64,000 bases of DNA from Psychrobacillus sp044762655 (GTDB lineage: Bacteria > Bacillota > Bacilli > Bacillales_A > Planococcaceae). The position numbers were made by a program, and so were the translations under genes. The stretch spans positions 124,001 through 188,000 of the forward strand of contig NZ_JBIWER010000001.1 in assembly GCF_044762655.1 (NCBI RefSeq), written 5' to 3'. The notes under the pieces were generated by a model. It made no database searches. It worked only from the letters and a program-made list of their open reading frames with translations, and was not told the DNA's origin. This document shows, piece after piece, positions 35,372 to 43,107 of the stretch (positions are counted from its first letter, which is position 1; each line of letters starts with the position of its first letter).

Positions 35372-37215
35372 ATTCGAATGTCTACTCCTTGTACATCAAA
35401 GGTGTTAGCTTTTGCATTTAATGCAGAGCCCAATTTTTGTTCCTCGAAAGTTTTGACGAATATACCTGATAATTGATAGCCTACCGAGGATAGTCCTACC
35501 TTTAATGTTTCTTTAAACTTTTCAGATAGTGATCCCAATTGCGTATCATTATTATATAAAGTTATGGAAACCACTCTATTTTGTACCTGCATATCTACGA
35601 CAGTTTCCTTTAAAGTATCTAATTGCAAATAAAACATGATTCTAGCAAAATCAGAGTCAATTTTACCATCCTCTTTCATTCTTCCGTTCCACTCGAGTGT
35701 CGCATCCATTTTTTTACCTAAAAACTCTAAGGGAACCTGCATTAGCAACTGATGCTGAGGACCATTTTCACTCGATAGAATTTGTAATCCATTCATTCGT
35801 ACTAATACCGCTTCTGCACTTTCTTTTACCGCTGTAGAAATGCTTTGATTTTGTAATAACTCTACTATTTGTGGTTTTAACTGGGAAGCTAATTGTCTTA
35901 TTTCGTCGCTATTATTTGCTAACTTCGCTTCATAACCAAATCCAAGTGATTTTAAGACTTCTTTCATTGCATGTTCGAACGCTTTTCCATCTAGCTGTTG
36001 GATTACTTGTTGTTCCGCTTGAATTATCGAATTATTACTTGTGGAACTACTAGCTATATTCATTATTTGCTGCAACGTCTGAGCAACTGTTTCCATGGTA
36101 GATCCTTTACCTAATAATGACACTAAATGGTCCTTGGGGGTCAGCCCATTCAAATCCTTCGAGAAGATTGCTTGCTGACTTTGCTCTGCAAATACTTTTG
36201 TCAAAGCATTGTTAAGTACTTGGAGTTGATTAGGCTGATTATCATTTTTGAGTAAAGCTAAAATCTCACTTTTTTGGTTTGTCGTTAAAGAAGGCTGTTG
36301 ATTTATCCAGCTACGTAATTGATCTAACATTTGACCTTTTTCTAGTGGATCAGCTTGACCAAACTTTAATAATAAGTCTCCTGCTGAATTTACCATCGCT
36401 GACTGACCAGTAATAGGAATTGGATTAGTAGGGCTTGCAGTAGCTGGTAAAACATTGGCACCCTTCAAAGTTTGTAGCATTAGTATTCGTGATGCTAGTG
36501 GTTGTTGTCCGTTTTGTAGAACATCTATCTGTTTTCCAAGTATCGCTCCAGCAACTGGCCCATTAAATGGTTCTGCTATTTTTTGCAGATTTTGAAGGAT
36601 ATTATTTTTTAAGATTGGTACTACAGTTTGATCCTGCTGTAATTGCAATTGGAAATTTTGTAAAACAGAATGCAATCCATCAGTTGATTTACCACTCATC
36701 ACTGTCTGCAACATCGTAGCTGTTAAAGGCAGTTTCATTTCCACTATTTTTTGAATAGCCTCAAGTGCAGCTTTTATCGTTATATCTTTTGGAAGCTGTT
36801 TTAATAGTTGTTCTACTTGCATCAGTGTATCTTTAGAAACGGGTAATTGTTGTTTAATAAAATACTGGATAGCTGCTTGCATTTCAGTTGTTTTTGGTAA
36901 ATTCATCGCCTGTAATAATTGCTGTCCTTGCTGTGCCAATGATTTCCCTTCTGTAAGTGGTCCTGTTACTATTTTTAACTGTAGTTCAGGAGCCATTTTT
37001 TCTACTTGAAAAAAATGAGAATCTCCAGCTTTTAAAGGAGTCTCTAATTTTGCGATTACTTTTTGATTTCCTATTTGTACTTCTGCTGTTTGGTTCGGGT
37101 ACAATTTTTTAATTGTACCGTGAACCACTTGTCCTTCCCTTAGTGGTGCTTGTTTTAAAGAAGCTGTTCCAGAAGCATTTTGTGTTTGGATGGTAGAAAA
37201 AGTAGTGGATGTCAA
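35368..37215 (-). CDS. ylqG: YlqG-like protein with FliK-like C-terminal region
   Basis: A 615-aa, Gln/Leu-rich, mainly helical protein with no signal peptide or membrane segment, starting at TTG with GAGGTG upstream. The last ~150 residues resemble the FliK C-terminal domain pattern (LEWNGRMKEDGKIDSDFARI, then LQLDTLKETVVDMQVQNRVV, ending LSSVGYQLSGIFVK). B. subtilis has a counterpart at the same place (rnhB-ylqG-ylqH). Coupling to an FlhB tail suggests a role in export switching, but none is proven. Confidence 0.8.
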   Translation of the reverse strand: MTSTTFSTIQTQNASGTASLKQAPLREGQVVHGTIKKLYPNQTAEVQIGNQKVIAKLETPLKAGDSHFFQVEKMAPELQLKIVTGPLTEGKSLAQQGQQLLQAMNLPKTTEMQAAIQYFIKQQLPVSKDTLMQVEQLLKQLPKDITIKAALEAIQKIVEMKLPLTATMLQTVMSGKSTDGLHSVLQNFQLQLQQDQTVVPILKNNILQNLQKIAEPFNGPVAGAILGKQIDVLQNGQQPLASRILMLQTLKGANVLPATASPTNPIPITGQSAMVNSAGDLLLKFGQADPLEKGQMLDQLRSWINQQPSLTTNQKSEILALLKNDNQPNQLQVLNNALTKVFAEQSQQAIFSKDLNGLTPKDHLVSLLGKGSTMETVAQTLQQIMNIASSSTSNNSIIQAEQQVIQQLDGKAFEHAMKEVLKSLGFGYEAKLANNSDEIRQLASQLKPQIVELLQNQSISTAVKESAEAVLVRMNGLQILSSENGPQHQLLMQVPLEFLGKKMDATLEWNGRMKEDGKIDSDFARIMFYLQLDTLKETVVDMQVQNRVVSITLYNNDTQLGSLSEKFKETLKVGLSSVGYQLSGIFVKTFEEQKLGSALNAKANTFDVQGVDIRI

Positions 37216-37219
37216 GTTA

Positions 37220-37999
37220 TCACCTCATTCTTAAGATAGATTTGATCGGTTCGAATGTTTTTCGGTGATGCTCAATCGGGCCATATTGCTCAATCATTTC
37301 GATATGCAGCTTTGTGCCATAGCCTGCATGTTTGTTAAACAAATACATGGGGAATTGCTCGTGTAACTGATCCATATATTCGTCTCGAGCCGTCTTTGCT
37401 AATATGGATGCCGCTGCAATTGCCAAGCTTTTTGCGTCACCTTTTATGATGGAATGCGTTTCGATGTCAATCGGTAGTTTCATGGCATCTGCCAATACTA
37501 CATTTGGTCTTACTTTTAAGTTTAAAACGACCTCAGTCATTGATTGTCTCGTTGCTTCATAAATATTCAGTTCATCTATTTTTTCGACAGATTGAAAGTG
37601 GATACTGTATGCGATAGCATGCTTTTTAATCATTATTGCTAGTTCATCTCGTTTATTTCTAGACAATTGTTTTGAATCATTTAAGCCAACTAGTTCTTTT
37701 ATATAATTTGGTAGGATTACAGCGGCTGTCACTACTGGCCCAGCAAGCGGGCCTCTACCAGCTTCATCCACCCCGGCCACTAAATCATTGGTCCGAGAGC
37801 AATAACTACTATCAAATTTTATTTTTTCTTCATGTGCTTCAAGCTCTAATAACGCCAGCTGTTGTTTTCTTTTCCAGCTTGTCCATAGCTTTCGAGCTCC
37901 TACCCGCTCATCTTTTTCTAACTCTGTAATCCAAGATTCTGCCCCTGTTGATTGCTCTAGTTTTTCTTTTATCTCTTTTAAACTTAACATTTTATTCAC
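37220..37999 (-). CDS. rnhB: Ribonuclease HII
   Basis: Removes ribonucleotides from DNA-RNA hybrids. The 259-aa protein has an N-terminal extension (about 1-70) typical of Firmicutes RNase HII and the catalytic DEAGRGPLAGPVV motif. Further acidic residues follow in VLADAMKLPI, and GDAKSLAIAAASILAKTARD completes the core. The frame begins at a GTG; an ATG three codons on (MLSLKEIK) is equally possible because the RBS is weak. Confidence 0.95.
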   Translation of the reverse strand: MNKMLSLKEIKEKLEQSTGAESWITELEKDERVGARKLWTSWKRKQQLALLELEAHEEKIKFDSSYCSRTNDLVAGVDEAGRGPLAGPVVTAAVILPNYIKELVGLNDSKQLSRNKRDELAIMIKKHAIAYSIHFQSVEKIDELNIYEATRQSMTEVVLNLKVRPNVVLADAMKLPIDIETHSIIKGDAKSLAIAAASILAKTARDEYMDQLHEQFPMYLFNKHAGYGTKLHIEMIEQYGPIEHHRKTFEPIKSILRMR

Positions 38000-38075
38000 A
38001 TTATCTTTCTATAACTTAATCTATGTATCGGCAAATATGTATTTAATTGAATAATTTCACATGCTTTAGAAAGGA

Positions 38076-38107
38076 TAAAACCCTTTTTACCGGTTGGCAA
38101 AAAGGGT
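38076..38107 (-). terminator. Intrinsic terminator downstream of rbgA
   Basis: Minus-strand stem ACCCTTTTT / AAAAAGGGT (plus inner GCC/GG pairing), followed by TTTTATCC. Lies between rbgA and rnhB. Confidence 0.75.
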
Positions 38108-38118
38108 ATCATGACTGT

Positions 38119-38970
38119 TTAATATTCTTCCACAAAATCAAATGTTAATCTACCTAAATTTAAATTCCGGACGTCTCTAACTATAAGTTCTGAAACTTGA
38201 TCATAATCGATTTCGGTACCGTTTGTATAACATCTTCTTAGCTTTCCAATATGGTCAAATGTTACTACTAAATCTTCGCTGACCTCTTTTAATTGATACC
38301 GTTCTTCCATCCGTTTTGGATAGTGGTCCTGCAAAAAGTTTAAGCCGTACACTGCTAAATCTTCCATATTGATTACTGCATCCTTAATAGCACCAGTTAG
38401 GGCAAGCTTGTAGCCGACTTGCTGATCCTCGAATTTTGGCCACAGAATACCAGGTGTGTCTAACAATTCAATTTCTCTTTCGACTTTGATCCATTGCTGT
38501 TTTTTCGTAACACCCGGCGTATTACCCGTTCTCGCAATGTTTTTCTTTGCAAATCGGTTAATCAAAGTTGATTTGCCCACATTCGGTATTCCAACAATCA
38601 TTGCACGTATCGCTCTAGGTTTTATGCCTCTGTCCTTCATGCGGTCCCATTTAGGCTTTAAAAGCTCTTTTGCCGCCTTAAATACAGTTTGGAGCCCTTT
38701 TCCTTCTAAAGAGTTAATCGCTACTGCAGGATGCCCTTTTTTCTCAAAATAAGCAATCCACTTTTTCGTTTGTGATTCATCTGCCATATCCATTTTATTG
38801 AGTATGAGTAGTCTCGTTTTCTGATGTATTACATCATCAATCATTGGATTTCTAGAAGATAGCGGTAAACGTGCATCGATTAATTCGAAAACAATATCCA
38901 CTAATTTTAAGTTTTCAGTTACTTCTCTTCTTGCTTTGGCCATATGACCAGGAAACCATTGAATTGTCAT
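38119..38970 (-). CDS. rbgA: Ribosome biogenesis GTPase RbgA (YlqF)
   Basis: RbgA is a late 50S assembly GTPase. The 283-aa protein is circularly permuted: G4 NKMD (residues 58-61) comes before G1 GIPNVGKS (127-134) and G3 DTPG (171-174), with a C-terminal ANTAR-like RNA-binding tail. The N-terminal WFPGHMAKARRE is the family signature. It is 14 bp downstream of the signal peptidase gene. Confidence 0.97.
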   Translation of the reverse strand: MTIQWFPGHMAKARREVTENLKLVDIVFELIDARLPLSSRNPMIDDVIHQKTRLLILNKMDMADESQTKKWIAYFEKKGHPAVAINSLEGKGLQTVFKAAKELLKPKWDRMKDRGIKPRAIRAMIVGIPNVGKSTLINRFAKKNIARTGNTPGVTKKQQWIKVEREIELLDTPGILWPKFEDQQVGYKLALTGAIKDAVINMEDLAVYGLNFLQDHYPKRMEERYQLKEVSEDLVVTFDHIGKLRRCYTNGTEIDYDQVSELIVRDVRNLNLGRLTFDFVEEY

Positions 38971-38984
38971 ATTGCACCTCCTTA

Positions 38985-39548
38985 TTATTTAACAAAACCA
39001 ATTTCTTTCAGAGGCCAAAAAACAATATTTGTATTTCCAATAACTTCATCAATAGCAACAAGTCCAATATGTCGACTGTCTTTACTAAATCTTCGGTTAT
39101 CTCCCATTACAAAAATATAACCTTCAGGGATTTCATTGAGTTGTGCAGGAGTCTCTTCTAAAGTGAAATCATCTGTAAGAGTTCCTTCACTAATTTGACT
39201 TTTGTACTGTTCTAAATATGGTTCTGGCAATACTTTTCCATTGATAAGTAATTGGTCATTATTGAACTCTACATGATCACCAGGGAGCCCTATTACACGC
39301 TTTATGTAATTTTTTTGTTCTGGTGCATGAAATACTACTATATCAAAGCGGTCTGGTTCTCCAACCATATAGCCGATTTTGTTAACAACCATTCGATCCC
39401 CATTTTTTAAAGTGGGCATCATTGATTCTCCATCTACTACGATTGGTGTAAATAAAAAGAAGCGAATTATTGCTGCTAGCCCAAAAGCAATTAATAGAGC
39501 TTTTGACCACTCCCATAATTCATTCTTTTCTTTTTTTACTTGTTCCAT
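38985..39548 (-). CDS. sipS: Type I signal peptidase
   Basis: Removes signal peptides of secreted pre-proteins. From the ATG preceded by GGGGG (7-nt spacing) the product is 187 aa. It has one N-terminal membrane anchor (about 17-37), catalytic Ser42 (DGESMMPTLKNGD), general base Lys83 (NYIKRVIGLPGDHV) and the box GYIFVMGDNRRFSKDSR. The longer frame to 39605 would include the promoter and is rejected. The family symbol is by position and type; several Sip paralogues may exist. Confidence 0.93.
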   Translation of the reverse strand: MEQVKKEKNELWEWSKALLIAFGLAAIIRFFLFTPIVVDGESMMPTLKNGDRMVVNKIGYMVGEPDRFDIVVFHAPEQKNYIKRVIGLPGDHVEFNNDQLLINGKVLPEPYLEQYKSQISEGTLTDDFTLEETPAQLNEIPEGYIFVMGDNRRFSKDSRHIGLVAIDEVIGNTNIVFWPLKEIGFVK

Positions 39549-39576
39549 CCATTTGCCCCCTTTGGTTATTGTCTTT

Positions 39577-39605
39577 ATTGTACAAGGAAAACTCTTTTCA
39601 AGCAA
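39577..39605 (-). promoter_or_regulatory. Sigma-A promoter of sip-rbgA
   Basis: Minus strand TTGCTT (39600-39605), 17-nt spacer, TACAAT (39577-39582, 5 of 6). It sits 30 bp upstream of the chosen signal peptidase start. Confidence 0.55.
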
Positions 39606-39739
39606 AAACTATTGTCCACTTTTCTCGTTGTTTGTGTTTTTCGTAAAATAAAAAATCCTTTTAATGAATCTATTATGTGCACTTAATATAAATTCCATTA
39701 ATTTAAAATGTTTTAGATATATAGTCAAAATAAGAAAAA

Positions 39740-39975
39740 CAGGGTAAAAGATGCCTGTTCCTTTAAAAACCAAAAACTAGGTATGCCGTTGATTTTCACT
39801 CCGTGCGGACGCTTACCTTGCTCTTACGCAAGCTCATCCCAAAAGCTTTTCACTATGCTCAGCCCAGAGTCTTCAGCTCATGTACAGTCGTTTCGCTATC
39901 GGTACAGAAAAATTTGGCTAATCCGGCAGGAGTCACCGCCCTGCGATCCAATCAACAATAGCCACTTAATATAGG
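39740..39975. repeat. Family A dispersed repeat, degenerate copy A3
   Basis: Upstream flank TGCCTGTTCCTTTAAAAACC and TAGGTATGCCGTTGATTTTC matches copies A2 and A6; the core CGGACGCTTACCTTGCTC is degraded; the right half GGCAGGAGTCACCGCCCTGC and ATCCAATCAACAATAG corresponds to the right end of A1. Overall length about 230 bp. Noncoding. Confidence 0.65.
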
Positions 39976-40154
39976 GAAAGTTGAATAGAATATCACAAAA
40001 ATAAATAGTCTTTCTCTAGCTTCATCGTATAAATTATATTTTGCTTTCTTCATCTATCATTGGATAACATTTATAATTTAAAAAGGATAAGTAATTTTAG
40101 ATAATCATAAAAGTTTGGCCAATCTTTTTATCTTAGCGAGCCTTTTTTCAAAAG

Positions 40155-40194
40155 ACTGAAGCAACTCATACAGGTTAGGCGCTGGAGTCTGGAC
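40155..40194. repeat. Truncated family B unit in reverse orientation
   Basis: ACTGAAGCAACTCATACAGG followed by TTAGGCGCTGGAGTCTGGAC is the reverse complement of the beginning of family B unit U3 (61281-61311) with a few substitutions and one inserted T. The partner arm is not visible, so it is a remnant. Confidence 0.6.
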
Positions 40195-40253
40195 GGAGAA
40201 TCACTTGTAGAAAGTTATCCACATACCAAAGATTTTATTGTTTCCTATAGCAT

Positions 40254-40300
40254 AAAAAAATGTCGTAGCAAAAGTGGAAACACTTTCGCTACGACATTTG
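40254..40300 (-). terminator. Intrinsic terminator of rplS
   Basis: Long minus-strand hairpin: AAATGTCGTAGCGAAAGTG pairs with CACTTTTGCTACGACATTT, followed by a T run. It starts 9 bp after the rplS stop. Confidence 0.93.
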
Positions 40301-40309
40301 CTTTTACTA

Positions 40310-40657
40310 TTAACGACGCTCTTTAATACGAGCTGCTTTACCACGTAGGTCACGTAAGTAGTACAATTTAGCACGACGAACTTTACCACGACGGATAACT
40401 TCTAAGTTTGCAATTTTTGGTGTGTGTACAGGGAATGTACGTTCAACACCAACACCGGATGAAATTTTACGAACTGTGAAAGTTTCGCTAATTCCGCCAC
40501 CACGACGTTTAATTACAACTCCTTCGTACATTTGGATACGTTCGCGAGTTCCCTCAACAACCTTAACGTGAACACGAACTGTGTCACCAGGACGGAAAGT
40601 AGGAAGGTCTGAACGTAATTGTTCTTTAGTGATTTCTGAAATAATGTTTTGCATCAT
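40310..40657 (-). CDS. rplS: 50S ribosomal protein L19
   Basis: A 115-aa ribosomal protein with the family sequence FRPGDTVRVHVKVVEGTRER and the basic C-terminus KLYYLRDLRGKAARIKERR. It is transcribed alone here, with its own promoter, a structured leader and a strong terminator. RBS AGAAGGAGAG upstream. Confidence 0.98.
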   Translation of the reverse strand: MMQNIISEITKEQLRSDLPTFRPGDTVRVHVKVVEGTRERIQMYEGVVIKRRGGGISETFTVRKISSGVGVERTFPVHTPKIANLEVIRRGKVRRAKLYYLRDLRGKAARIKERR

Positions 40658-40664
40658 TTTCTCT

Positions 40665-40745
40665 CCTTCTGTAGAATGCTCTTACACACAGTTGCTGTTG
40701 CAGCGGAACACCCAAAATCAGTACTTTTCATAAAAGTACATAGTA
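40665..40745 (-). ncRNA. Probable L19 leader (ribosomal protein autoregulatory leader)
   Basis: The rplS 5' UTR contains GTGTTCCGCTGCAACAGC and a second small hairpin AGTACTTTTATGAAAAGTACT-like (40714-40735) right after the promoter. Position and the TTCCGCTGC motif resemble the L19 leader known upstream of Bacillus rplS. Identification is by memory of the motif, not a covariance search. Confidence 0.5.
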
Positions 40746-40746
40746 A

Positions 40747-40775
40747 AATATAACACAACTAATGAGTGGTTGCAA
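40747..40775 (-). promoter_or_regulatory. Sigma-A promoter of rplS
   Basis: Minus strand TTGCAA (40770-40775), 17-nt spacer, TATATT (40747-40752, 5 of 6). About 90 bp upstream of the start codon, leaving room for the leader. Confidence 0.7.
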
Positions 40776-40819
40776 TAATTATTATGAATTTACTATCCTA
40801 AATAATTTCATAAAAGCAT

Positions 40820-40868
40820 ATTACATGGACGCATACCGCGGGCACGACTTGAGTCTGTAGTCTCTCAC
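40820..40868. repeat. Family A fragment A4
   Basis: ACATGGACGCATACCGCGGG continues CACGACTTGAGTCTGTAGTC and TCTCAC, matching the left part of copies A1 and A8. The rest of the element is absent. Lies between trmD and rplS. Confidence 0.6.
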
Positions 40869-40930
40869 AAAAAGCTATGATATGCGTATACATACGTGTT
40901 TTAAAATTGAAAAATAATAATGAAATTGAC

Positions 40931-41662
40931 TTACTCTTTTATTTCTTTTAACAAACGTTCCTCATCCGAAGTTAATACGATCTGCTCCAATAAATCTGGT
41001 CTGCGCGTAATTGTTCTTTTTAAAGACTGCTCTTTGCGCCATTTCTCAATTGCAGCATGGTTTCCAGACATTAATACTTCTGGAACTTTAAAACCTCGAA
41101 ATTCAACTGGACGAGTATAATGAGGATGCTCCAGCAGGCCTGTAGAAAAAGAATCTTTTTCATGCGATTCTGCATTACCTAATACATTAGGTAATAATCT
41201 GACAACACTATCCACAACCGTCATAGCTGCTAGTTCTCCACCTGTTAAAACAAAATCTCCAATGGAAATTTCATCCGTCACTAAATGCTCTCGAATTCGT
41301 TCATCATAGCCCTCATAATGACCACAAATAAAAACAAGTTCTTCTTCCTGTGCAAGTTCCTCCGCTTTTTTCTGCGTAAATCGCTCTCCCTGAGGACATA
41401 ACAGAATAATACGTCTTGTTGCACCCTGACTCGGTGGAAGAGCTTCAACGGCACTAAAAATAGGCTCTGGCTTTAATACCATACCTGCACCTCCACCGTA
41501 AGGGTAGTCATCTACCTGATGATGTTTATTACCTGCGTAATCTCGAAAATTCACAACATTTATACCTACTTCATTCTTCTCTTGCGCCTTTTTCAAAATG
41601 GATGAGTTAAATACACCCGAAAACATTTCAGGAAAAAGAGACAGAATGTGAATATTCATCAT
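40931..41662 (-). CDS. trmD: tRNA (guanine-37-N1) methyltransferase TrmD
   Basis: Essential SPOUT-family methyltransferase making m1G37 in tRNA. The 243-aa protein has MNIHILSLFPEMF at the N-terminus, YGGGAGMVLKPEP, and the knotted cofactor site ICGHYEGYDERI plus SIGDFVLTGGELAAM. It overlaps the rimM stop by 4 nt. Confidence 0.98.
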   Translation of the reverse strand: MMNIHILSLFPEMFSGVFNSSILKKAQEKNEVGINVVNFRDYAGNKHHQVDDYPYGGGAGMVLKPEPIFSAVEALPPSQGATRRIILLCPQGERFTQKKAEELAQEEELVFICGHYEGYDERIREHLVTDEISIGDFVLTGGELAAMTVVDSVVRLLPNVLGNAESHEKDSFSTGLLEHPHYTRPVEFRGFKVPEVLMSGNHAAIEKWRKEQSLKRTITRRPDLLEQIVLTSDEERLLKEIKE

Positions 41663-42177
41663 GATAACAAACCATCCAATACTTCAATTGTAATTTTCTT
41701 GTTTTCAATATCAACAGATTTCACTACGTCCTCGATATATGGAATATAGTGATCTTTTTTGCCTTTTTCCGGTCGTACTGTCCAAACGTCATTAGCACCT
41801 GTTTGAATAATTTCTGTTATCGTTCCAATCATTTCACCTTCAGTAGAAACTACTGTACAACCTATTATTTCGTGAAAATAGAATTCATTTTCTTCTAAAT
41901 CGGAAAGATTTTTTTCAGAAACCTTTAAAATTGCATTTCGAAATGCTTCTACATCCTTCAGCAAGGAGTATCCCTCAAAGGTTAATAAATCAAAGTTCTT
42001 ATGCTGACGATGACTTGCTACTTTAACCATTACTGGTTTAGAACCATCCGCTTTATGTAAAGCTAGCTCACTTCCAACCTCGTAGCGTTCGTCTGCAAAG
42101 TCTGTAGTGGAGATTACACGAACCTCTCCCCAAATACCATGTGTATTTACAATTTTTCCTACATTAAACCATTCCAA
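41659..42177 (-). CDS. rimM: 16S rRNA maturation factor RimM
   Basis: 30S assembly factor acting on the 16S 3' head domain and S19. The 172-aa protein has the RimM N-terminal barrel (NVGKIVNTHGIWGEVRVIST) and the C-terminal PRC-barrel ending YIPYIEDVVKSVDIENKKIT. The start is TTG with GGAGG 8 nt upstream. A repeat and the khpA terminator lie upstream, where B. subtilis has ylqD. Confidence 0.96.
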   Translation of the reverse strand: MEWFNVGKIVNTHGIWGEVRVISTTDFADERYEVGSELALHKADGSKPVMVKVASHRQHKNFDLLTFEGYSLLKDVEAFRNAILKVSEKNLSDLEENEFYFHEIIGCTVVSTEGEMIGTITEIIQTGANDVWTVRPEKGKKDHYIPYIEDVVKSVDIENKKITIEVLDGLLS

Positions 42178-42454
42178 TAAGATTACCTCCTATTCTAGAT
42201 ACGCTATTGAATTCCTCTTCGGGCGGACGCTCCCCCCCGCGGTGGCCAACATGATGTTGGTCACGAAGGCGTTGCCACAGGAGGTGGCGCACTTAGCCTT
42301 CGTTCCTTTGACTCCACCTATTTCTGCATCGCTAAGCTAGCTTCGAAACATGAAAGGGCGTTGTAACGGAAATCACAGAATTATTCATCCTAACAAGTCC
42401 CTTAAACAAGTCTGGAGCTATTCAAATACTAAGTATAATATTTTCTGTTCTATC
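42178..42454. other. rimM-khpA intergenic region
   Basis: Occupied by a family A repeat with an embedded hairpin module, then AT-rich DNA up to the khpA terminator. No ylqD-like frame and no convincing rimM promoter are seen. Confidence 0.6.
42197..42395. repeat. Family A dispersed repeat A5 with embedded hairpin module
   Basis: Starts ATACGCTATTGAATTCC with core TTCGGGCGGACGCTCCC and ends GTAACGGAAATCACAGAATT, as in copies A7/A9. The interior is unlike other copies. It has a palindrome CCAACAT/ATGTTGG (42246-42260) and a two-step hairpin, outer ACGAAGGC (42263-42270) with GCCTTCGT (42296-42303), inner GCCAC (42274-42278) with GTGGC (42284-42288). Confidence 0.7.
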
Positions 42455-42484
42455 AAAAAAGGAAGAACAAATTGTTCTTCCTTT
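42455..42484 (-). terminator. Strong intrinsic terminator at the end of khpA
   Basis: Minus-strand stem AAAGGAAGAACAA / TTGTTCTTCCTTT with a 1-nt centre between perfect arms (effective loop a few nt), continuing into TTTTTT. The stem begins in the khpA stop codon region, so transcription from ffh-rpsP-khpA should mostly stop here. Confidence 0.9.
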
Positions 42485-42716
42485 AATCTAATATGTCGAC
42501 ATATGTTTTTTTCTTTTGGTGACTGCCTGCTGCTGAGTAAACAATTGTACGAATTGCTTTCGCGACACGCCCTTGTTTGCCAATTACTTTTCCCATATCT
42601 TCAGGATGAACAGAAAGTTTATAAACTATACGGTTTACACTCTCCTCTTTTTCAACCCTAACATTTTCTGGATAATCAACTATCGGTTTAACGATTGCTT
42701 CGATCAGCTGCTTCAC
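42483..42716 (-). CDS. khpA: KH-domain RNA-binding protein KhpA (YlqC)
   Basis: A 77-aa single KH domain protein that partners with KhpB/Jag in other Firmicutes to bind RNA and influence cell envelope growth. It shows the KH signature VHPEDMGKVIGKQGRVAKAI with the GKQG loop. It is 14 bp downstream of rpsP. Confidence 0.95.
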   Translation of the reverse strand: MKQLIEAIVKPIVDYPENVRVEKEESVNRIVYKLSVHPEDMGKVIGKQGRVAKAIRTIVYSAAGSHQKKKTYVDILD

Positions 42717-42730
42717 ATTGTCCCCTCCGA

Positions 42731-43003
42731 TTATTTGCCGAGTTTTGCGTTATGGAATTTTTCCATAATTCCTTGTTCTGAGAACAAGTTACGTACTGTA
42801 TCAGATGGTTTTGCACCGTCTTGAAGCCATTTTAACGCTAATTCTTCGTTAATTTTAACTTCAGCTGGTTTAGTAAGTGGGTTATAAGTACCTACTGTTT
42901 CAATTTGACGACCATCACGTGGTGAGCGAGCGTCTGCTACTACAATACGATAGAAAGGAGCTTTTTTTGCTCCGATACGTTTTAAACGAATTTTAACTGC
43001 CAT
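42731..43003 (-). CDS. rpsP: 30S ribosomal protein S16
   Basis: From the ATG giving MAVKIRLKRIGAKKAPFYRI the product is 90 aa, the standard length; GGAGG lies 10 nt upstream. Another ATG two codons earlier and a longer frame to 43030 are not family-like. The sequence VVADARSPRDGRQIETVGTY is diagnostic. Lies between ffh and khpA. Confidence 0.97.
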   Translation of the reverse strand: MAVKIRLKRIGAKKAPFYRIVVADARSPRDGRQIETVGTYNPLTKPAEVKINEELALKWLQDGAKPSDTVRNLFSEQGIMEKFHNAKLGK

Positions 43004-43107
43004 TTTCATTGCACCTCCGAATAGTTTCACACAAGATAATATATTATCAAGCTTTTATTTGTTTGTAAAGTATTTTTTCTTAACACCTTATATTTTTTAG
43101 TGAATAA

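Larger units (their letters stand above)
39606..40253. other. rplS-sip intergenic region (about 650 bp) with repeat remnants
   Basis: Holds a degenerate family A copy (39740-39975), AT-rich DNA without ORFs, and a truncated family B unit (40155-40194), followed by the rplS terminator. I see no gene and no further promoter. Confidence 0.65.

Noticed and set aside
38985..39605. Longer signal peptidase starting at 39605
   Set aside because: The extra 19 codons cover the promoter -10 and RBS; the ATG at 39548 gives the family length.
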